The notes beneath the pieces were generated by a model that saw only the letters and a list, made by a program, of their open reading frames with translations, had not been told where the DNA came from and ran no database searches. Of a stretch of DNA of 64,000 bases, positions 30,936-44,000 are shown piece after piece. Each line of letters starts with the position of its first letter. Positions within the stretch are counted from its first letter, which is position 1. The translations under genes were made by a program, and so were the position numbers. Origin of the DNA: Eublepharis macularius (Eukaryota > Chordata > Lepidosauria > Squamata > Eublepharidae); NCBI RefSeq assembly GCF_028583425.1, contig NC_072801.1:61395766-61459765 (forward strand). The letters are read 5' to 3'.

Positions 30936-33900
30936 GGATACACTTCAAAATTCCTCATTTGATACCGGTATTTGATGAGGGTGTGGCTATAGATGTGGCG
31001 GGGGAGTAAAAAGAAGGAAGCTCTACCAGGTGGCAGTACATCCTCTCTTTATATTTCTCATGTAACACCCAAAACAGAAACCCGCAGCTTCACTCTGCAG
31101 TGCAGGGAAAGCTCAGACATATAATGGGTGGGTAGGGGATGTTGCTCCAATTCTCACCTGGGTTCAGAAGCACAAAACGTGGTTTCGCTTCTGAGCCTGC
31201 TGTTGGGATGTAGCCAGCCAATACTTTGGAGAAACATGGCTGGATTACCAGATGTCTTTGGTTTTCTTTTATAGAGGCAGTTGTCGGGGAGGGGATTTGG
31301 ATCAGGGCCGGGTCAAAGGGGAAGTTGCTATTTAACCCCAGTACAGGCAACCTGCCTTTTTATTTTCTTCCTTCCTTATTGGTGTTTTAATAGCAGCTGG
31401 TAGGGGCCAGTTTCTGTGTGGGGAATGCACCAGGGAGCAGTTGATCTTCCTGCGCCACAGCGCCACGGCCCTGATCCAGTTGCCATCCCCTCCCCTGGCC
31501 ACTGCTGCTTTTAAAGACAGTGAATGATATCTGAAGAGCCAGTCATAAATCTCTGGTGTTTCTGGTGAACCCTCAGATACAGAGAGGCTAGGTTGGAAAG
31601 TTATCAGTTCGCTGTGACAAATTTAACACCAGGCTTTGGAGGACCAAATACTGAAGGAGAGGGAAAGTTGACTGCAATCTTGGTGTGGAAATATGATGGC
31701 AATATTCCGTGTCTAATAACCCGTCACCATGTGTTCTGTAACAAGTTCTGTTTTGATTGTGATATCTTTAAATTTCTAAAGCTGGAATGTGTGCCTTATT
31801 AACAGGGAAGCCTAATTTTAACCATCCTTTAGGGGTGGTACTAAAGATATATATGCTATGTATGCATTTCCTGCCTGTTTGCTAGAGAGAAATGACCCCA
31901 ATCACCATGTATGTGTGTTTGTTTGTATGTATGTGTGTGCTTTTATGTCAGTATGTATCACAGATGAAGCTAATCTAGATAAGGCTGTAGAGATTCACAG
32001 TTGAATCTCCTGGTGCATTTTCTAAAAGTTAAAAAACTGCTGGAGGGACTAGATCGGGGGATAAGATTATCTTCTCCCCTATGCCATTTTCTCAGTAGAA
32101 ATCCTTCTCTCTCTAGAGCTGTCCCTAATCTCAAAAAATGTAGATATGATACAAGCACCTATTCCCACCCTCCACCCCCCACAAAGGCTAATAGCAGCTC
32201 AGAGCAGCAAATTTCTATTGGGAAAATTATATGAGGGAGATAAACACGCACCCTGTCCTCATACTGCACAGGGTCCTGAGATGCTTTTTAAACTTAAAAA
32301 GTCCATTGGGAGATCTGATCACAGGCCTCCTATGTGCCATTTAGTTGCACCCTGAAACTATTTGTTTCCAGGAATCAGAAAATGGTGCCTCTTGTATTCT
32401 ATATGTCTCCACGTTGGACCCCAAAGTGTGAATTTAAACATCAGAATTTCATATCTGACATCAGTTTTTTTCAATATGGGGATTCAAGTTCGAGCAGTGA
32501 AATTTCTGGAGAAGTTTTGGGTTTCATGTGATCCGTTTTGAAGACTCGAGAGAGGTAGTGATACTTGAATTTGCAGAAGCATGACTGAATGGATCACCCC
32601 AAAACAAAATAAGAATTCTACCACGAAAGAGTGCAAAAAAAAGCAAATTAAATTTTGTTTTGCCTTGTGTGCAACCTGCAGCCCCGATTTTAAAAAAAAA
32701 CATAGCAGGCAAAAATGGGTGAATACAGACAACCATTGATAACCATGATGTGCATGGAACTGCTTGATTAAACTAATTGGTTATCTCTTTTAAGTGGGAA
32801 GCACCTTACCACATATGCTGAATTAGAAAGGATCTAGTAAAATTCTCTTCACTACTTGGAAAGTGAATATAAACAACCAACTTACTATCAGGTTGCTTGG
32901 TTGGTTATCACTTAATACATCGTTTTCTGTATTCATTCAGTGACTGCACGTGGCCTCATGCATATATGCTCAGGAGTGTGTGGTGGAACAAAACTTGTGT
33001 TATCCTGAAGTTTTTATAGAGTTCAAGAGATTTGTAGGAAAAGCAGACAGCATACATTTATCAGTGTGTCTATGTTTAAGACAGAAAGCATCAATGCATA
33101 GGAACACAGGTATCTGCAGGTGTCCATGGAGGTGGGGGAAATCTCATTAGCTATGTATATATCCATCTGTTGATACTTCTGAACTCTAATATTAATAAAG
33201 TTTAATATAATATTCCTGCCTGGATATTCTTAGATTCTGTTATACTAAATGTCATCAAGGTGGACAGGATGAGGCACATTTGTAGAGAACAGAATAAATA
33301 AATAGGATTTGGGATAAGTATAAAAAAAATGAATAAATATATGAGTTAGCATGTCCTGACTTTTACCCTTTAACGTATGAGGTACGTTCACGTGTTTAAT
33401 TTGCTGTGTGTATACCACAAAAAGTTGCAAACTCATGATATTTGGTAATACTCATAAATGAAAATTTTCTTCATTTTCCTAGCACTTAGCATTCTGGTTT
33501 AGAATTCAAGGGAAGGTCATCTCAAGTCCAAGCTTTTGTTAGTAGCAACAGAAAACAAGCTAAGCCATCTCTATCACTGCCCAAGATGCTGTTATCTCTT
33601 GCTTGTCGCCCATTCAGTGAACTACTCATGGATTTTTGACCCCCAGCTCCACTTGATTAGCCTTCAGAAGTTGCCTCAACCTTGCATAAACAGAGTAGGG
33701 ACTATACCGATAATTCCCTCACACACGCACCTGCCAGCAACCAAGCCTTCCGGAGGAGGATCGCCATATTCTTCACCTCCGCAAAGCCATGGAACCTTGG
33801 TCTTAATTTACTGCGCATTACCTTGTGGTGTTACTGATCTCCACCTCAGCCCAGCCCCTAACTTGTCCACAAATCTTCCACTTATTTTCCACACATAACC

Positions 33901-35281
33901 CTCTGTTAGTTTTTGGTCATCACTAGCATCAAATAATCAATGGCTATCCATTCTCAATCCTCCTTTGGGCAGGATTAGAACTCTGAAGGGGTCGTCGTAA
34001 GTCAGTTGTGTGTCCTGTGTGACTTTACACAGAACTCTGAAAGAAGGGAAAGAGACAGAGCTGGTCGAAAGAGAATGGAAGCATGGATGGAATGCTTGGT
34101 TTTGTTTTGAGAAAGAACAGGCATCTAATCCTCAAAGATGGATGAGGAAAACTTGAAATGTTCAAGAGGGCCTGAATAGGGAACTTTTAGCCAGGGACAA
34201 GATGGGTGGGCAGCGGCTTCTTGCTGTGGCTTGGCGGGAGGACAATGAGAGCTGGCACCATGCGGGGGAGAGGGATAAAAAGGGGAGCAGCCATCTTCCT
34301 GCCTCCTCACAGAGTGGCAGGGGGCACCACCTAGCCTAGGGTGCCCCAAATCTTTAGGCTGGCTCTACCACTTCTCATTTTTCCCTCTGAGTGAGCTGCG
34401 TCCGGACTCACATCCTCTTCCTTGCCCTTCTTTTCCTTTCACACCCATCTGAGGAAAAACCCATACTTCACAACTGGAAAATTAGGCAAATCCATTCAAC
34501 ATATGCAAATATGCACAATTTATTCATTGTAGAATTTGGAGATGTTCTTATATGTAAGCACTCTCCCCACCCCAGCATTCATTCCCACAACCCCCTCCAC
34601 TGATGCATCCCCTCCCCACTTGCAGTTTCCGGGAACATCTCTTGACCATCCACATCCTTTGCAATACTGACATCACCCTCTCCAACAATACATCAACCAT
34701 TCATTTCCTCATTTCCACATTTTTAAGCATGCCTGTTCCCTTTTCTTTCATCCATCCACCCTCTGACCACTTTCAGCCCCACCGCAAGAAATATATTGCA
34801 AGTGTTGGGTATTTTTAATTAGTATTTAAAAAAAAAAAACCCTCTTTCATTTTGGCAGATCAGAAATTTGGCAAAGCCTCCCACCTCTTTAGGTGGCATT
34901 ATGTAGAGGGGTTATAACGCAGCACTCATGTGCATTTGCATCCTGCAAAGTTGCCCCCAAAGGAGATTCGAAACAAGAGTGTAAGCCATAATCACTGAAC
35001 AAGGGCATCACTTTGAGTCTTGGCAGGTGGGAAGCCAAAATTCACACTGGACCCACAGACCCCATGAGGTCACATGGTAGATGGTCATATTGTTCTGATC
35101 TGGAGCATTGATTTCCCATCTTGGTGTTTTTGAGATGCGCCAGTTCCAGCTCCATCTGCAAAAATCTTAAAGCAATTGACGGTATGGCACAATCAACAAG
35201 GGTCACTCTAAATCAGTCTTCATGGATCAGAGGCGGCGTTCCCTTGGAAAGAGGGAAATGTCTCAGGTGAAAGGCATAGTT

Positions 35282-35414
35282 GAAAATGGTCACATGGCCG
35301 GTAGCCCCGCCCCCTGATCTCCAGACAGAGGGGAGTTTAGATTGCCCTCCGCGCCAACTCCCCTCTGTCTGGAGATCAGGGGGCGGGGCCATGAGCCATG
35401 TGACCATTTTCTCC
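35282..35414. repeat. 133-bp hairpin repeat
   Basis: GAAAATGGTCACATGGC at the left pairs with GCCATGTGACCATTTTC at the right. Inside, CCCCGCCCCCTGATCTCC and GGAGATCAGGGGGCGGGG also pair, as do AGACAGAGGGGAGTT and AACTCCCCTCTGTCT, leaving a short loop. Looks like a palindromic MITE; family not known to me. Confidence 0.8.
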
Positions 35415-36319
35415 GCGGGCAACTCATTGAGTTCCACCACCTCTTTTCTCAGAAAAAAAGCCCTGGTTTCAGTCCAGGTTCCTCACAGTGTGAAACAGGT
35501 GACCCAATGGACAGTGGCTGTATAAAGCATGGGGCTCAGAAAGGAAACGGGAGACTTCACTTCTTGGGGAGTATTTTGCAAACTTTTCCTTTCCCGGCAG
35601 TTACTTCCCATGGGATTGCTTAACGCCTTGTAAGCAACTCAGGGGACTCAGGAAATGTTGTGATGGCAGCTAGCCTGAAGTGCCATTGGGACAAGAGAAG
35701 CTGGCATAAGGCATCAGGAATCTTGAGTCAGGGATTCTGGCCGCCAGACCCAGGTGCCGTTCTTTATTCAGCTGCTGGCCTGTTCTTTGCTGCAACTGGG
35801 CTCCACCATTGCAGACCGCCAGAAGGCTGTACTGCAGCTACCAGGGCGCTGCGGATCAGATGCCACACAGGACCGAAGGGTTCTACATTGCTCTGTCCGG
35901 TAACCTGCCTTTGAGATAACGATCAAACAAACTTTGATGGGATTGCACTGATTTACTCTCTTGCCTCTCAGCTCCTCTGTTCACCCCCGACTGCCATAAA
36001 TAAAATGATATTCCCACGATGTCTTGCTGGAGGCTATCATTAGCCATTAGCAGGACCCAGCATGGTAATACTTACCGACATCCCCATTTGCATTGAGATA
36101 CTAGTAAAAGCTGCCAGTTGAGCATCTCTTTACGTCTTAGCTATACACTGGCAGGCTCAAGTCTTGCCTGGAGAGGGTGAGGTGGGGCAACAACCCTAAG
36201 CTGCCCTAGTAGGGAGGGAAATCCTTGTATTACTTCTTTTAAGTCCAACCTTCTTAATAAAGCTGACCTGCATTACTGACTCATTATCGATATACCAAAG
36301 ATAAACAAGAACTTTGTCA

Positions 36320-38050
36320 AATCTTAAGGATGAACAGATTTATTGTGGCCAAATTTTTGTGGACTGGAGTCCCCTTCCCCAGATGTATGCATCCTCAGAT
36401 TTCTAAGCAAGGCTGCACCTCTTGCATTTGGCAGTCCTTGGCTACTGCTCCTAATTTTGTATCTGCCAATTGTGGACAACGCTTCATATATCTAATGCCG
36501 TCAGCTCTAGTTCACAAAAGTTTATGCCACTATAAGTCTTTGATTTGCCACAAGACTCCCTTTTCCCCCTTTTTAATGCAACTAGCTAACACGCCCACCC
36601 CTCTGGATTTTTTTTTAACAATATGCTGCTTGTAGCCTGCTTAATATTTTCCACAGAGGCCAGTGCTGGAAGAGGTCAGTTAGCGATCAACAGGTCTAAT
36701 TTCTTCCCTGCTACAAGGCGAGATCATGCATATATCAACCCCCCCCCCTCCCCAAGATAAGCCCACATAATCTGCCTTCCCCTTACGTTTCTTCCCCTCC
36801 AAGTCTGGCCACAGCACACCACACCCAGAAAGCAGGAATGAGCCAAGCCCATCATTTCAGGACTCCCACTCAGCCCCCCACTTGCACATTTCTAACCTCC
36901 CTATTAACATTCCCCAGACAACTCGCTTCTCTTCACACTGTGCTTTGAGTACAGTGGTTTAGTGGCCAGTCCAATCTGTGGGAAGAATAGGGAGGGTCCA
37001 GAAGCTTTTATTAATCTCCCAACAGGATTGGGACAGGTCAGTCCCATGAAAGCCATTCTCTTCAATCCCTTCTCAGTATGAACCATGACAAATTTCCAAG
37101 TAGGACACACTAACCAACCAGGAAAAAATGCTAGGCTGTCTCATTAACCAAGGGTGTCCAGTGCAGGCCCTCTACAAACTAACAGGGCAGCATTCTCCCA
37201 TGGCACTTCATCTGTCGACCAATGGATAACCAACTTAAAATCATATCACCTCTGAAAAATAATACTTGTGGATCATCCCCTTGGCCTCAAATAAAGGTCC
37301 CCATCTAACCAAATCATACCACCTGACTGCTGAATTCAATTGTCCAGGGTAGCAGATCCAAGAAGGTTGCTGCATCTTGCCAGTGAAGTTTTGTCCAAGG
37401 TTTAAATCAATGGTCTTTTTTTTTTTTAAATACAATGCTGGTTAAAAGGGGAGGGTCACCAGCCCCATTCAGTTCCATTTGGCACAGAAGGGGTTAAATT
37501 GGCAGTCGTGTTCCACATTCCAGGGCGCAGCTGATGAAATTCAAGGAGATGCAGAGGGGCTGTTCAGAGGCCACTTCCTGGAAATTTCAGTGTCCCCCAC
37601 CCCACCCCCCTACCCTCTCCATTTGGCACAGAGGGTCCTCCTAAGGGACGTATCGGAGAGAGGAAGAGAGGCAAGGAGGGGCAGGGGTTATACATTCAAT
37701 AGCCAGTGCTGGGGGCAAGGGCCCCTAAAACTGTGGCAAAGCCTCCCTCGTCACTTGGTGGCTCATGATTGCTTGTACAAAAAGTTCCACACCTCACCCC
37801 TGCAAGTGGGACATGTTGGCGGGCAGGAGAGGGAGGAGGGCAAAGGTCTGTGTATCTCAGGCTCCAGTTAGCGACGACGGCCCCACACCATGCACGCAAA
37901 CGCACGCCACACGCACACAAATGCATCCATCTGTCCATCTGCCACAAGAACTAGCGTGTGGTCTCCTGGCATCCGCAAGTCAACGGGATGATTGGGCGTC
38001 GTCCCCGTATGTTGAAAGGACAGGCAGAGCTATCTTGTCCCTATGCCATC
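36320..38050 (-). other. LMTK3: Likely LMTK3 3'UTR
   Basis: Sequence downstream of the LMTK3 stop. On the minus strand AATAAA occurs at 36344-36339 and an AATAAAA near 37011-37005; either could end the transcript. No recognisable repeat occupies 37480-38050, which fits transcribed unique sequence. The extent is a guess. Confidence 0.35.
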
Positions 38051-38067
38051 TCAGTTCTCAATGGGGT
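38051..38067 (-). CDS. LMTK3: LMTK3 last coding exon, only 17 coding bases
   Basis: After the acceptor TCTTCCAG the exon reads AC CCC ATT GAG AAC TGA. With the G that ends the previous exon this gives DPIEN and stop, matching the GPVEN end of human LMTK3. The rest of the exon is 3'UTR. Phase, acceptor and homology agree, which makes this tiny coding segment convincing. Confidence 0.85.
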
Positions 38068-41000
38068 CTGGAAGAGAAAAGAGGGGAGGGGGGTCATATT
38101 TTAATCAGGTGACTCTATTTACCCCTGCTATTTATTCTGCATATTTCATTAGCTGTTGCAACTGAAAAGGCAATACAGAAGTTTTAAAAATGAATACAAA
38201 GAAAACGAAGCCTCAAGAATTGACTCATCAGCATAATGATAAGGGGGAGATTTTTTTTAGACCTGTGTGCATGGAAGATTATGGTTAAGTAGTGGAGTGG
38301 CGAATCAGCACTCTGCTGGTTCGGATCCCACTACCGCCATGAGCTCAGCAGGTGGCCTTGGGTAAGTGACTATGAGTGGGGCACTAATGTATGTAGAAGA
38401 GCAGGTATATAAGTGTGGTTATTATTATTGTCTCAGTACACAGAAGATTATCTTCTCCCCAATGCTGCTGCCCTGCCGCGCCTCCCCCCCCCCCCATTCC
38501 ATCTTTTTGGGACGCTCCATGTATCACAGACTCAGTAACAGCCCAGTTCTGGACATATTTAGTAAGAGTTAAGTCCCAATTAGTTCAATGAGGCATACTT
38601 CTTAGTAAGTGCACAAAGAACTACATTGTACAGGGCGTGGGGCTAACAAGGTTTCCTTACTTCCAAAATGACTGAAGTGTGTGTGTATACTAGACTGATT
38701 TTTTTTTAAATCACATAGTTTATCTCTAAAATCAGTTCCTAGAAATAGGACTTTGTGAAATGTCAGAGAAAACTTTCCTCTAATTGGCCAGAGATAGACT
38801 ACATCAGAATAATTTTTAAATCGTTTGCTCCTCAGGTCAGGGCAGTTTTCTTGTAGATTGAGAAGGGGTAAGTACATTGATGGTGCTATAGAAATAATAA
38901 ATAATAACCATAAATGCACAATATCCAGCCACATACAGAATATATTGTGATGGAATTAAAACAAACCCAAAGCAGCTATTTCCTCAAATTGCATTTTTAT
39001 GTACTGTGTCAGATTGGGTTCAGTAGGGACATTACTCTAATCCCAGGATGCGGCCAAGGGCTGCGCTCTCAACAGGTGCATGCCCTGGTTGAGGCCCTGT
39101 TTGTCGCCAGTCAGCATCTTCAGATTGTTGGTTGTCCACCTTTCAAAATGGATGTGATGAAATTTGTAGAGCTGCTGATTGTCAGAGAATCCAAAAATCT
39201 CTGTTTTAATTCAAGATCTCAGTCATATCTCCGCAACACTCCTGGTGCCTAAAATGATGTGCACGCTGAAAGCTGCTTTCTCACCACATTTCACTGTTTA
39301 ATGGTTCCGTTGTTCAGAGGCAGAAGCACCCATCCGTTTTCCTCAAGAGGTCATCCTTCTCAATGGCCAAGATTTCCACAGATTAAAGATTAGAGGTAGT
39401 TTCCCCATGCCAAATTATGTAATTGAATATATATCCCCTACCCCAGATCCAATCTTCCTTCCTTCCTAGGGTTGCCAGCTTTCCAGTTTTCACCCAGGCC
39501 CTTTTCACACTGCTTACCTGCTGCCACAACGACGTGCAAATCTCGAGCGTGAAAAAGCGACGTTCCGTGTTTTTTGCGCGATATTTCGTGTCGTTGCGGC
39601 AGCAGGTAAGCAGTGTGAAAAGGGCCCCCGACAGTCCAGTAGCAGTTTCTCCACTGGCCACTCAGGGGTGCTGTAAAGCGGGTGCCTGAAGAGACTCCAC
39701 AGCTTGGAGCGGCCTGCGAGGCTGCTTTCCACCACTGGGTTCTTTTCCATGCTATCAGCAGCGGGAGTGGCTGGAGGGGGGAAGCCCAGAGTGGCCTTTC
39801 CCAGGTAGGTGTAACCCCCCACACACACACACTCACACACACCTGGTCCCCAGCCAGGCCCTGCCACACCCAGGGCCAGACCCAGAGGTGGAAGCAGAGA
39901 TCTGCTCTCAACAATTCCCCGAGCAGCAGCAGGATGAGCAGCTGGTTGTGGCAGTTCCTGGGCATGGCCAGTCCGGCTGCAATCCTGGTGCTGCAGCCAA
40001 ATGTGCGCTGGATGGTGCCTGCATACAGTTGGAGGAAGTGGGCAGCAGCGGGAGCCAGGCAGGTGGGATTTGGCCTGCGGGCTGGTATTGCTTGCAGGCG
40101 AGGCCCACAGCGTCCCCGCCTCTCTGCTCCCCATTGTGGTAGGGCTGGCTCCCTACCACAAGATCTGCTGTTGAGAAACTCGGACTGGGGTTGGGAGTGC
40201 ACACATGCTTTAAAGGTGAGTGAAGATCATTCTTGAGTGCTGCCCTCCCCAGGGCACAGTATTTTCTTGGAATCCTACTCCTTCCTTGCTACCTGGAAGC
40301 TCCACTGTCTGGATAAGAACCACAAAGATCCATGTCCACTTACCAGCCGTGGGTCCCAATTCAGTGTCACAGGTTGAAGATAGATGTGGCTCCAGAGCAG
40401 GAGAGACTGTGAAGCGAGAAAATCTCAGGGCATCAACAAGACCGGAATCGGCCCTCTTGGCTGTTGGCAACAATGTGGGAGCCATGGGCACTGGTGAGGA
40501 CAAGAGAGTGTGGGGCTTCGCAGAATTGGGGTCAGACACCACAGAGACGTAAGATGGATTCTGGGCCATCAAGGGGAAATCATCATCCCACTCAAAACTG
40601 CCACCTGTGTGGTGAAGGAGAAACAGTAAAGGTTAAAAAGCTGGCTGGATCTCATCCTACACTCAGGCCTTGGCCTGCGCTTACAGAGCCAGTCTTACTT
40701 GGAAAGCCCAAAACCTCCTTCAGGAGATGGATTGTGGGCCTTGCTATACCTAAAATTCTCTTCACGTCCTCCTTGGGTCCACCATGAGGGCTTTGGAACT
40801 GGACCTGCAGTGTGAATGGAGAGGGAGCTTCAGCTTTCCTTCCAACCCCACACTGTTGTCCAGTCCTCAAATATCCCCAAGGAGCTGCTACATGTCCCAC
40901 TGGTAAAGTTACGTGAAACCCATCAGTACATGTGTGTCCCTAACGGGGCAAACAGCAGCAAGAATTCTACCTAGGGCCATTTCAGGTCAGGAAAATGGTG

Positions 41001-44000
41001 TGGGGAGAAAGCTGAAGCCCCCTGTCTCCATGTACCACAGTCCTAATCCAAAATGGGTCCTTGCAAAGCATGGGAATTGGTTTTTGAGCACAGAACCACA
41101 AGCCATGTCTGATCCAGTCTTCATGGACAGCCTGAGGAGGATGCAAGGATAATGTGGTAGGCCCGTTGCCTGTGCTCCCTTTGTTTCTACGTCTGATGTG
41201 AAAAGTCCAATGACCCTATTCCAGATTGCTTGAGCCTTTGTTCCCTCTAGCTTAGCTTGTTTTCTCACTTTGACTGCAGGAAATCAGAGGAAGTAAAAAC
41301 CCCAGAAAAGCAAAACATTTCCAGGCTCCAGGCCAGGCATGGAGATCTTGTGGAGCTACAAATGATCTCCAGGCCACAGAGATCAGTTCCCCTGGAGAAA
41401 ACAGCTGCTTAGGAGAGTGGCATTATACTCTTTTTTATAATAAAAGGGGATACAGAAAGAAAAACAAGGGGATTATATAACAGTTGTATAAATCAGAGAT
41501 AACTATATATAACAGAATATACAAACCACCAATTATAAAGTATTTCTCCTTACCATCCCCTTATTTACTTAAATTAAAATACATTTATATTCAACATTTT
41601 AAATTACAAATTTGATAACTGAGCCATTTTACTGATGACTGTTCTTCGTTTTTCTTAATTTTCAGCTACATAATCAAAAAAAGCTTTCCATTTTTCCTAA
41701 AATTCTAGAACTGGCCTATTATGTATGGCATTATACTCCACTGAGGTCCTTCCCCTCCTCCAAACCCCACCCAAACCACACTGCACACCCAAATCTCCAG
41801 CAATTTCCAACCTGGAGCTGCCAACCCTAGAAGAGCTTTCGTGGATCAGACCAACGACTTGTCCCACAGCGGCCCACTGTAATCCCTCAGTGAAGCCCAC
41901 AAATGGCGTGAAGATAACAGCCTTCCTCTGCTATTTGTGCCCCCCAAGCCAGCAACTGCCGCTGAACACGAAGGTTCCGTTTAGCTACCACGACTTCTAG
42001 CCACTGATAGACTACCCTCTCTGTTTCTTTTCTAAGCAAAGTAACTTCCTCTTGGGCTATCTGATTGGGATTCCTCATATCCCACTGGTCACTCCAAGAT
42101 TTGTGGGAAGGGTTGGGATGTGCCCTCTTTATTCTTTCCTCTTTGTCCCAATACTCACTGAAGCCGTCAGCTGTTGGGAAGGTATCAAGTCCATGTTCTG
42201 TGACTGCACCAGGAGTGGGTGCTTCGCCATCTGGTGCTCCCTGTGAACTCAACTCATTGGTGGGTGTCTCCTACATAGCAGAAATGACACGAAAATTATA
42301 CATCCCCACCCCTTCACTTTGGGTTCCTCCCAATATGGATCATCTGACCCATTGTTTTAACTCAACATTTCTGTTGGTGTGTACAGTCTGGCTATTGCTT
42401 GTCACTGTGTAGGAGACCTCTTAGCAACAGTTTTGGCAGCTGTTGTTATCAGGGGATATGCACAAAATTTTCTAGCTGCTCAGGAGAAGCCTCACCCCTA
42501 GGATGTTCGCAGACAGTTTCTGTGAGAGAAGGAAAGGCCTGTACATGGCTGGAACTGAACCAAGTCTAGGAAGATGTGTGTGTTATCTGGACACGCAAGG
42601 AAGCCGAGATCTGAACACCTGGGTGGAAAGGACAGCCCAGGATATGTGGAAGCTAAAGAAAGTGGAATCAGAGGTAGGGTGGCTGAAAACAAGACAGTAT
42701 AGGCAGAAGCTTCCCTCACCAAACGAAAGCCCCCCAACTGGTATACCCTCCACCCTGCGCCTGAAAGCTCACCTGATCAAAGAGGTAGACAGTGACATCG
42801 TCAAAGAAGGAGACCATCTTTCGCTTGCGGTCAAGCTCAGCTGCCGCCTCCTCAGCCGAGCGCGGTGACTTGAGGAGGCCACGCAGGTTACGGGCATCAT
42901 CGCTTTCGCTCACCACAATAGGGACACCCCTCCCGCCACCTCCAGCCAAGCCTCCTTCCTCTTCCTCATCAGCGTCTTCCTCCTCCTCTTCCTCCTCAGC
43001 TGCTATGGCTGCCTCTCTCCCTCCCAGTACTGGCCCCTCCCCCAAAGCAGCCCCTTCCCAAAATAGCCCTTTCCTGCCCCCACCAGGTGGGGGGAACGTC
43101 TGCAAGGCTAGAGGGGGAAGAGAGAGTGACAACCGGGATAGCTTGGCTAGAGGCAAGGGTCAGAAGCCGAAAGGAGGCAGGCAGGGTGCAAAAAGGGTAA
43201 ATGGGGTGAAAGCAAAATAAGGAGGGAAGGGTTGGAGTGAAAGAGACAGAAAGATAGTTATTTCACCAAGAACCAAATATACCTGCATACCTCCCCCACC
43301 TATTAGCCCAAAATCCGCTTAGATTAATTACAACATTGGCCATAGCACAGAAGGATATAAGGAGAGACCTGTGGTAGAACAAGGGTAGATCTAATCCAGA
43401 ATATTGTCACCAACGGTGGCCAGATAAATAAAGGCAACTTTCTTCCCCAGCAACTGAGACCTATCCTTGGTGAATTTATTATTATTACTACTACGACTAT
43501 GACTGAGATCCAAGGCAGATTACACAGCGCAAGTGAAAATACAATATAATCAACAGCTGGGACGATCACTGAGCAAAGTACAATAACGAATAACTGTTAG
43601 GACATCCTGTGAAAGAGATACAGTAGGATTTGTCTAACTTCCTGTTAATGCCCCCTAAACCAAAAGCAACCAATTCTATACATTGATTACGCATTGTGTA
43701 AAGTTATCTGTCCTGAATATGTTGTCAAGCAATTTCATCGGGTCACCTTGAGTCCTGGACTTATGAGAGCAAGAAAAACATCTCTGCACCATCTGTAATT
43801 TTATAAATGTCTATTGTATCCCTCTCTTGTAGCCTTTCCCCCCTCTGACCTCCAAAGCCCCAAATACTTTTGCCTTTCCTTGCAGGAAAGGTGAGTCCAA
43901 AATCCTCAGTCCTCTTGGCTGCTCTTTTCAGCACTTGGGAGGTCAGGCAACCAGAACTGTATACAGAATTTCATACAGGATTCAGTGTATGAATGTGATC

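Larger units (their letters stand above)
26610..36300. other. 3' flank of the BAIAP2-like gene and intergenic sequence
   Basis: About 10 kb without a supportable gene. The 3'UTR must start at 26610, but its end is unclear; the first AATAAA I noticed is near 29686. The stretch holds a SINE (27333), a GC-rich hAT-type element (28469), a CpG-rich palindrome (30005), a MITE (30746) and a hairpin (35282). 31000-35200 shows nothing I recognise apart from an oligo(A) run near 34829. Open frames here have no family resemblance. Confidence 0.6.

Noticed and set aside
39438-40202. 254-aa minus-strand open frame
   Set aside because: It spans the palindrome, a CA repeat and the GC-rich block with no conserved domain or splice support.
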